Positions 58,455 through 64,000 of a stretch of DNA of 64,000 bases are shown in pieces. Positions within the stretch are counted from its first letter, which is position 1; each line of letters opens with the position of its first letter. A model generated the notes under the pieces. That model worked only from the letters and a program-made list of their open reading frames with translations. It ran no database searches and had not been told where the DNA came from. The DNA is from Oscillibacter hominis (GTDB taxonomy: Bacteria > Bacillota > Clostridia > Oscillospirales > Oscillospiraceae), in NCBI RefSeq assembly GCF_014334055.1, contig NZ_CP060490.1:372001-436000 (forward strand), given 5' to 3'. Position numbers and translations under genes: made by a program.

Positions 58455-59174
58455 ATGCTGGAAACTGACGCATTAAAAGAAAAGCTGGAAATGGAAATCC
58501 ATCGCTTTGCCCGACCGCCGGAGGAACTTTCTTCCGGTGATCCGTATTTTGAGCAGCTTCAGACCATGCTCGCAATCCGAGAAGAGCTGGAAAATATACC
58601 GCTGTGCGATATTCAGCGGGATATGCTGCTTGCGATGGAAAATGTATTGGAATCGGCATGGTTATTCCGTAATACCCCCGTCCCGGATCTCTGCATGAAT
58701 CCGAACAATATCAGCGAAGTGGTGTACTACTTCCTTCAGGACAAAGGCGCCGAGTATCGGGGCGATCTGCTCTATGAACGGGCCAAAGCCGAGTTTGATG
58801 CCCGTATGGAAGAACTCGCCGCCCTGCCGCCTAAATAAATTCTTGACCACGCCTACGAGAAGATCATCAAAGAAGATTTCCTCTGCCATCTGGAGGAAGG
58901 GTTGGACGAGTGGGAAACGGACGCTCTGTTGTCTTATCCGCAGCCTTTGGCGGCTCTCTACACGGAATGGATGGGAGTTGATTACTCCTATCTGGATATA
59001 GACAGAATCCAAAGCACGGCAAAGCAAGCAGCGGGAAAACGGTTAAATGAACTTCGCCACCATGAGTTTGACGTCAATGGTGAGCCGCCTGCGGAACTGC
59101 GGTATTTCTATGATTTGCATAGCGAGATACTGGACAACCCGGATCTGGAGTGGGTCGGTGATATGGAGCCATGA
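58455..59174 (+). pseudogene. DUF3848-like gene interrupted by an in-frame TAA
   Basis: The frame from ATG 58455 (GGAGGTG upstream) gives 127 residues ending LPPK and stops at TAA 58836-58838. The same frame then continues ILDHAYEKIIKEDFLCHLEE without a ribosome site to TGA 59174, ending LEWVGDMEP. The joined protein resembles DUF3848, whose conserved part (ILxHAYEyxxKEDI) lies just after the stop. A 127-residue truncated product is likely. A later TTG at 58902 could start the remnant. Confidence 0.72.
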
Positions 59175-59617
59175 ATCCTCTGATTGTAAAAGGCGTGGTA
59201 TTTGGCCTGCTGTTGGCTTGTGCTGCGCTATGGGATATGAAAGAACGAGAGATTCCCAATCTGATTCCGGCCATGATTTTAGTTTGTGGCTTGATAGAGC
59301 TGCGCCCCGCCGCTTCTGTGGCGGGGCTTCTTGTTACGGGAGGTCCGTACCTGTTGGCTGCATTACTGACACATGGGAAAACCCTTGCCATTGGCGGTGG
59401 GGACATTAAGCTGATGGGGGCTTGTGGCTTTGTTCTGGGAGTGTGGCCTGGTTTGCTGCACAGCATTTTATCTCTGATCCTGGCCGTGCTTACAGGAGTG
59501 ATGCTGTTTGGAGTACGCAGACAGGACTTTTCTTCCATCCGGCTGCCACTTGCCCCATTCTTCTGCATTGGCGGCGTAACTGCTTATTGGCTGGCGGCTG
59601 CGGCCGCTGTAATCTGA
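59171..59617 (+). CDS. A24 family prepilin peptidase
   Basis: This 148-residue polytopic protein has the two catalytic aspartates of A24 peptidases, LWDMKEREIPN near residue 21 and AIGGGDIKLMGA near 76 (GxGD). It lacks the N-methylating domain, as in TadV/CpaA. It cleaves prepilins at the inner face of the membrane. ATG 59171 overlaps the preceding stop as ATGA. First gene of the Tad block. Confidence 0.88.
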   Translation: MNPLIVKGVVFGLLLACAALWDMKEREIPNLIPAMILVCGLIELRPAASVAGLLVTGGPYLLAALLTHGKTLAIGGGDIKLMGACGFVLGVWPGLLHSILSLILAVLTGVMLFGVRRQDFSSIRLPLAPFFCIGGVTAYWLAAAAAVI

Positions 59618-59635
59618 ACAAATGGAGGTATCAAC

Positions 59636-60511
59636 TTGAACAAGAATATTTTCAGAAACCGGACGATTATCGGTGCGGTTTGTATCCTGCTGGCCGTCCT
59701 GGTTTGCTTTGGCATCACGCCCCTTTTCAATGCGGGTTTGAAGGCCCAGACCGAAGCGGTACGGGTGAAAGCCGAGGTGATTCCCCGTGGCACCTATATC
59801 ACGGCGGATATGGTTGAGGTCTACACCAGAGGCGCGTCCGGTATGTCTGACGCCATTGCCACATCACTTGACGAGGTAGTAGGCCGATATACCGATGTAG
59901 AGCTTCGCAAAAACACAGATGTAAACACCGGCTGGCTTTCTTCTGAACCGCTGACTCAGTACGAGTACCTGACCAAGCTGGACGGTTCCAAAGTGGCGAT
60001 CTCCGTTACCATTCCCACCTTTGCCAAAGGCGGTTCCGGCAAGGTGGAAGCTGGTGACATCATCATGCTCTTTGCAACCGATAAGGACACAGGGGAAACC
60101 ACCCAGCCCCCGGAACTCAAGTATGTAGAGGTCCTGGCCGCAACACAGAGTTCCGGCGCCGACAAGGAATATCAGGCGCCCCAGGATGACGAGGAAGAAA
60201 ATCCCGAAGAATCGCTCCCGTCCACCATTACCCTGCTGGTAAATACCGAACAGGCACAACTCCTTGCGCATTTGGAGGAATCCAACAGTCTGCACCTGGC
60301 GTTTGTGTACCGTGGAACCCGTGAGAACGCCGAAAAGTTCCTGGCAGCTCAGGATCAGTTCTTTGTGGAGCCGGAGGAAGATACCGCAGCTCAGGATGGC
60401 GAACAGGGTGAGGTATCCGATGATAACAATGCGGCCGACAACACCAGTGATAATGCGGCCGGCAATGAACCCGCAGAGGAACAGGAGGTTGAGAATACCG
60501 ATGGCGAATAA
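59636..60511 (+). CDS. cpaB: Flp pilus assembly protein CpaB/RcpC (SAF domain)
   Basis: This 291-residue protein has one N-terminal membrane anchor (about 11-30), a SAF domain (about 40-105: VIPRGTYITADMVEVY, VGRYTDVELRKNT), a central CpaB-like domain and an acidic disordered end. CpaB forms part of the pilus base. Start is TTG 59636 with GGAGG upstream. Long acidic C-terminus (about 250-291) is unusual for CpaB. Confidence 0.85.
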   Translation: MNKNIFRNRTIIGAVCILLAVLVCFGITPLFNAGLKAQTEAVRVKAEVIPRGTYITADMVEVYTRGASGMSDAIATSLDEVVGRYTDVELRKNTDVNTGWLSSEPLTQYEYLTKLDGSKVAISVTIPTFAKGGSGKVEAGDIIMLFATDKDTGETTQPPELKYVEVLAATQSSGADKEYQAPQDDEEENPEESLPSTITLLVNTEQAQLLAHLEESNSLHLAFVYRGTRENAEKFLAAQDQFFVEPEEDTAAQDGEQGEVSDDNNAADNTSDNAAGNEPAEEQEVENTDGE

Positions 60512-61256
60512 GCAGAAACAGATGCTTGCCGTGTGGGGCAGCCCTGGGGGCGGGAAAACCGTAACTGCGGTCAAACTGGCCCTGGAATTGTCCAAGCGGA
60601 AGAAAAATGTGGTGCTGGTGTTTACCGATGTGACGGCGCCCACGCTTCCGGCTGTGGTCAGCGAGAAGAAACTGCCGGATGTGTCCGTAGGCGAACTGCT
60701 GGCGGCTCCCGGAATGACGCAGGAACAGGTTCTCAAGACCTGTGTTCCCTGTGAGAAAAACCCCTATATCAGCTTTCTGGGCTACAAGGCCGGTGAAAAT
60801 GTCTTTACCCATGCGGAGTACAGCAAGGAAAAGGCGGTGGATATGCTGGTTCTGCTGCGGCACATCGCAGACTATGTGATTGTGGACTGCACCAGCCTTT
60901 TGACCGGCAATGTGCTGGCGACCACCGCACTGGAGGTGGCGGATGATGTGCTGCGGGTGTGCAGCTGTGACCTGAAGGCCATCTCCTACTTCTCGTCCTA
61001 TCTGTCGCTGGTTGCCGACAGAAAGTTCAAACCGGAACAGCACATCAAGGTGCTGTCCAACACGCGCCCTTATCAGGGTGGCAGCGAATACGAGAACTCC
61101 TTTGGCGGTGTGAAATACCGGCTGCCGTATCTTCCTTCGTTGGAGGAACAGGCGGCGACGCTGAAACTGCTGGAACCGCTTTCCGGTAAAGAGGCCAAGA
61201 CCTATGAGCCGGTCATTGCCGCTATTGCCGGGGAGGTGTTCGGAGATGGCAAGTAA
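60501..61256 (+). CDS. Tad pilus ATPase CpaE/TadZ-like
   Basis: This 251-residue MinD/ParA-type ATPase has Walker A WGSPGGGKTV near residue 12 and YVIVDCTSLL near 115 as Walker B-like switch. TadZ/CpaE places the pilus machine in the cell. ATG 60501 is preceded by AGGAGG at 12 bases; it overlaps cpaB by 11 bases. The open frame upstream is cpaB sequence. Confidence 0.85.
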   Translation: MANKQKQMLAVWGSPGGGKTVTAVKLALELSKRKKNVVLVFTDVTAPTLPAVVSEKKLPDVSVGELLAAPGMTQEQVLKTCVPCEKNPYISFLGYKAGENVFTHAEYSKEKAVDMLVLLRHIADYVIVDCTSLLTGNVLATTALEVADDVLRVCSCDLKAISYFSSYLSLVADRKFKPEQHIKVLSNTRPYQGGSEYENSFGGVKYRLPYLPSLEEQAATLKLLEPLSGKEAKTYEPVIAAIAGEVFGDGK

Positions 61257-62622
61257 TATTGACCTGTTCTTCAATACCAGCAGAAACAAGCGGACATTTC
61301 CCGAAGTGCTTGCGGAGATTCAGGAATATCTCGCCAGCAAGTATTCGACCCTAATTACCGATAACCCGGAGGAGCAGCACCAGCAGATCACCGCATACAT
61401 CGCAAAGTATCTCAACGATTACAGTCTGGGCGTTGAGGGCATGAGCCATGAGGAACTGATCGACAAACTCTATACGGAAATGGCTGAGTTCTCCTTCTTG
61501 ACGCCCTATCTTTTCGCAAATGATGTGGAGGAAATTAACATCAATTCGTGGAAAGATGTGAAAATCACTTATGCGGACGGGCGTGTGGTTCCCACCAAAG
61601 ATCGGTTCCAGACCCCACAGCACGCTGTTGATGTAATCCGCAGACTCCTTCATAAGTCCGGCATGATTCTGGATAACAGTCAGCCGGGTGTGGTGGGCCA
61701 TCTCTCCAATAAAATCCGTATCACGGTTCTGGGCAATCCGCTCACGGACAAAGAAAAAGGTGTGGCTGCATCCATTCGTATCGTGAATCCCAAGAAGTTG
61801 AGCCGTGATGATTTCATTGGCTACGGGACAGCCACCGCCGAAATGCTGGACTTTCTGGCCGAAGTTCTCCGGTTCGGTTTGTCCATCTGTGTGACTGGTT
61901 CCACCGGCAGCGGTAAAACCACGCTGATGAGCTGGATTCTCTCCACCATTCCCAACGAAAAGAGAATCTTCACCATTGAAAATGGGTGCCGCGAATTTGA
62001 CCTTGTGAAAGAGGACGCCGAAGGAAATGTCATCAACAATGTAGTCCATACCGTTACCCGTTTTTCTGACGATCCCAAGCAGAACTACGATCAGGAGCGC
62101 CTTTTGGAGTTTGCCCTGACCTGTAACCCGGACATTGTGTGTGTCGGTGAGATGAAATCGGCCGAGGCTTTCGCCGCACAGGAGGCGGCCCGCACCGGCC
62201 ACGCAGTTATCACCACCACCCATGCCAATAGCTGCAAAGCAACCTATTACCGTATGGTGACGCTGTGTACCCAGAAATACGACATGGGCGATAAAACCCT
62301 GTATAACCTGGTGACAGAAGCGTTTCCTATCGTTCTGTTTGTGAAGAAGCTGGAGGACAACAGCCGCCGCGTCATGGAGATCACTGAATGTGAGATTCTG
62401 GAGGACGGCACCCGGCAGCTCCACACCCTCTACCGCTATCATGTGTCGGAAACCTCTATCCAAGATGGCAAGGTAAAGGTGCATGGCGAGTTTCAAAAGG
62501 TATCCACGATCTCGGCCAGCCTGCAAAAGCGGCTTTTGGAAAACGGTATGCCGCCCCGTCTGCTGGAGCGTATCGCTGGTGGCGGTGTAAAACTGGATAC
62601 TGGAAAGGAGGAAACTGCGTGA
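61246..62622 (+). CDS. cpaF: Tad pilus secretion ATPase CpaF/TadA
   Basis: This 458-residue VirB11/GspE-type ATPase has Walker A GSTGSGKT near residue 223, an aspartate box, Walker B-like NPDIVCVGEMKSAEAF and a His box THANSCKAT. It powers pilin assembly; a VirB11-like role in conjugation is also possible. ATG 61246 has GGGAGG upstream and overlaps the previous gene by 11 bases. Confidence 0.92.
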   Translation: MASNIDLFFNTSRNKRTFPEVLAEIQEYLASKYSTLITDNPEEQHQQITAYIAKYLNDYSLGVEGMSHEELIDKLYTEMAEFSFLTPYLFANDVEEININSWKDVKITYADGRVVPTKDRFQTPQHAVDVIRRLLHKSGMILDNSQPGVVGHLSNKIRITVLGNPLTDKEKGVAASIRIVNPKKLSRDDFIGYGTATAEMLDFLAEVLRFGLSICVTGSTGSGKTTLMSWILSTIPNEKRIFTIENGCREFDLVKEDAEGNVINNVVHTVTRFSDDPKQNYDQERLLEFALTCNPDIVCVGEMKSAEAFAAQEAARTGHAVITTTHANSCKATYYRMVTLCTQKYDMGDKTLYNLVTEAFPIVLFVKKLEDNSRRVMEITECEILEDGTRQLHTLYRYHVSETSIQDGKVKVHGEFQKVSTISASLQKRLLENGMPPRLLERIAGGGVKLDTGKEETA

Positions 62623-63548
62623 TTGTATTGATTTTGCTGGCCTTTGTCGGGATGCTGACCGGCATCTTCTTGATTCTGGGCATGACCCCCTTTACATTTG
62701 CGGAGGAACTGACCAAGCCGCTTTCTGGGCGGCGACAGCCGATTTCCAAGCGAATCCAGCAGGTCAACCACCCCAAAGAGCCGAAGGGCATCCGTAAAAC
62801 CGTGTTGGAAGCACGGGAGATGTTGATTCTCACCGGAAAGGGTGGGAAGTTTGCCGCCATTTGTGCTTTCTCTCTGTTCCTGGCGGCAATGGGGGCTGTG
62901 ATCTGTATTGTGATTCAGAACTACTTTATGCTGCCGGTTTTGGCGGCCGGGATGGGCTTGCTCCCGTTCTGGTATGTCCTGTTCACCTCTCACAGCTATA
63001 AAAAGCTGATGAACAACGAGATTGAAACCGGACTATCTATCATCACAAGTTCCTATCTGCGCAGCGAGAGCATGATAACCGCTGTGGAAGAAAACATTCA
63101 TTACCTGAACCCGCCTGTGGCAGATGTGTTCCGGGGCTTCTTGGCCGAAACCAATATGATAAGCGCCGATGTGAAACAGGCACTCTCCAACATGAAGCCC
63201 AAGCTGGACAACTATGTGTTTCGGGAATGGGTGGATGCCGCTATCGCCTGTCAGGACGATAAGAGCCTGAAAAGCACGCTCACCCCGATCATCGGGAAAC
63301 TCTCGGATATGCGGATTGTTGCGGCGGAACTGGACTACCTGCTTTATGAGCCTTTCAAGGAATTTATCACAATGGCGTTCCTGCTCATTGGCAATATCCC
63401 ATTGTTATACTTCCTGAATAAAGACTGGTACGATGTGCTTGTAAATACGGGCTTTGGCAAAGGGATTCTGGCGGTGTGTCTGCTGGTGCTGCTGATCTCG
63501 TTTGCGGCGGTGATCCGGCTCACCAAGCCCGTAGAATACAAGCGTTGA
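62619..63548 (+). CDS. tadB: Tad pilus platform protein TadB (GspF-like)
   Basis: This 309-residue protein has an N-terminal membrane segment, two central ones (about 78-118), a cytoplasmic GspF-type helical domain (about 125-240, ETGLSIITSSYLRSE, MKPKLDNYVFREWVDA) and two C-terminal membrane helices. It is an inner-membrane platform of the Tad pilus. Start GTG 62619 overlaps the cpaF stop (GTGA). A TadC partner is expected to the right of the window. Confidence 0.86.
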   Translation: MIVLILLAFVGMLTGIFLILGMTPFTFAEELTKPLSGRRQPISKRIQQVNHPKEPKGIRKTVLEAREMLILTGKGGKFAAICAFSLFLAAMGAVICIVIQNYFMLPVLAAGMGLLPFWYVLFTSHSYKKLMNNEIETGLSIITSSYLRSESMITAVEENIHYLNPPVADVFRGFLAETNMISADVKQALSNMKPKLDNYVFREWVDAAIACQDDKSLKSTLTPIIGKLSDMRIVAAELDYLLYEPFKEFITMAFLLIGNIPLLYFLNKDWYDVLVNTGFGKGILAVCLLVLLISFAAVIRLTKPVEYKR

Positions 63549-63575
63549 TCCCGTTAGGAGGTGATACCATCGAGA

Positions 63576-64000
63576 GTGCTACCGATCTCCCTGCGGGACG
63601 CCAATGCGTTTGTTCTGGCGCATCACCGGCACAGTGGACAGGTGCGCGGCTGCAAATTCTGTGTGGCTGTCGTAGATGATTTGGACGCCGTTCATGGAGT
63701 TGCGATTGTTGGGCGCCCCGTTGCCCGCCGACTGGATGATGGGAAAACAGCGGAAGTGACCCGGCTTTGCACCGATGGTATTGCCAATGGGTGCAGCTTC
63801 CTTTACAGCCGGTGCGCCCGGATTGCGAAACTGATGGGTTATCAGAAAATCATCACCTACACCCTGGCAACCGAAAACGGAGCCAGCCTGCGAGCTTCCG
63901 GCTGGCAATGTGCGCCGGGACTGCGAGGCGGCGGGAACTGGAATGTGCCGGGGCGCCCCAGAGCCGACAGCCGCAACACCGGCCCCAAACGGCTCTATTA
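63576..64000 (+). CDS. XF1762 family protein (partial at window end)
   Basis: The open frame runs off the window and gives at least 141 residues with RDANAFVLAHHRHSGQVRGC, VAIVGRPVARRLDDGKTAEV, TRLCTDGIANGCSFLYSRCA and YQKIITYTLATENGASLRAS. This is the XF1762 pattern, a GNAT-like protein found on mobile elements; function unknown. The start is uncertain: GTG 63576 is used, GTG 63561 overlaps the GGAGG site. Confidence 0.8.
   Translation, partial: MLPISLRDANAFVLAHHRHSGQVRGCKFCVAVVDDLDAVHGVAIVGRPVARRLDDGKTAEVTRLCTDGIANGCSFLYSRCARIAKLMGYQKIITYTLATENGASLRASGWQCAPGLRGGGNWNVPGRPRADSRNTGPKRLY

Larger units (their letters stand above)
28929..64000. mobile_element. Integrative and conjugative element in tRNA-Ser(CGA), right end outside window
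   Basis: The region begins inside the tRNA anticodon loop and carries partition genes, a methylase/helicase giant, a candidate oriT, a relaxase, a VirD4-type coupling protein, VirB2-, VirB3- and VirB6-like proteins and a Tad pilus block, all on the plus strand with short gaps or overlaps. Base composition is lower in G+C than the left flank. No integrase or VirB4 is in view, so the element continues beyond 64,000. Confidence 0.9.

Noticed and set aside
58836..58838. Programmed stop-codon read-through or recoding in the DUF3848-like gene
   Set aside because: The stop is TAA, which is the least used for recoding, and no stimulatory structure is evident; a nonsense mutation is simpler.
1..64000. 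CRISPR arrays, rRNA genes or insertion sequences
   Set aside because: No spaced repeat array, no rRNA-like stretch and no transposase with terminal repeats was seen; the only transposon-related match is the TnpV-like frame.

Overview
The window is from a spore-forming, high-GC member of the Clostridia. The spmA/spmB pair, an AbrB-type transition regulator, the CtsR/ClpC heat-shock operon with CtsR boxes and strong GGAGG ribosome sites all point that way; the Oscillospiraceae (Flavonifractor/Lawsonibacter-like) is my inference. Two parts are joined at a tRNA gene.

Positions 1-28.9 kb are ordinary chromosome: the 3' end of argS, a YbaK-type deacylase, azlCD, spmAB, an AbrB-like regulator, rsmI with a tRNA methyltransferase, a small ferredoxin, ctsR-mcsA-clpC (no mcsB), a divergent LysR/antiporter pair, an unrecognised 617-residue membrane protein, a HAD phosphatase, two cyclic-di-GMP genes (one a 1137-residue REC/HD-GYP/PAS/GGDEF/GAF protein), an SPL-type radical SAM protein, a VOC protein, a nucleotidyltransferase, a Type III restriction-modification pair, a divergent superoxide dismutase, a DUF3788 protein, a zinc-ribbon protein and a WYL regulator.

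At 28,880-28,938 lies the 3' part of a tRNA-Ser(CGA) gene with its terminator but without its 5' half. This is one end of an integrated conjugative element (ICE) that runs from there past 64,000. Its visible genes are, in order: two paralogous double-HTH proteins, ParA and ParB; a 2814-residue ArdC-like/methylase/helicase protein; a run of small cargo proteins; a TOPRIM primase-like protein; a hairpin-rich candidate oriT; an RHH accessory protein and a relaxase; more cargo; a split VirD4 coupling protein; VirB2-, VirB6- and VirB3-like components; a SpoVG homologue; a DUF3849 protein; an m5C methyltransferase; a broken DUF3848-like gene; then a Tad/Flp pilus block (prepilin peptidase, CpaB, CpaE/TadZ, CpaF/TadA, TadB) and an XF1762-family gene cut by the window end. 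Integrase, VirB4 and TadC are not in view and are expected further right.

The most interesting signals are in the ICE: (1) a Tad pilus module fused into the conjugation operon, with a candidate Flp-like prepilin (GQG before a hydrophobic stretch) lying between conjugation genes; (2) an acidic C-terminal tail, ending roughly [DE][DE]x[MLF]E[LIV], shared by about nine otherwise unrelated cargo proteins, which could be a translocation or targeting signal; (3) two genes overprinted in alternative frames, a TnpV-like gene inside the giant helicase gene and a 144-codon gene with its own ribosome site inside the m5C methyltransferase; (4) two in-frame TAA codons splitting the coupling protein and the DUF3848-like gene; (5) two 30-31 residue single-span membrane peptides.
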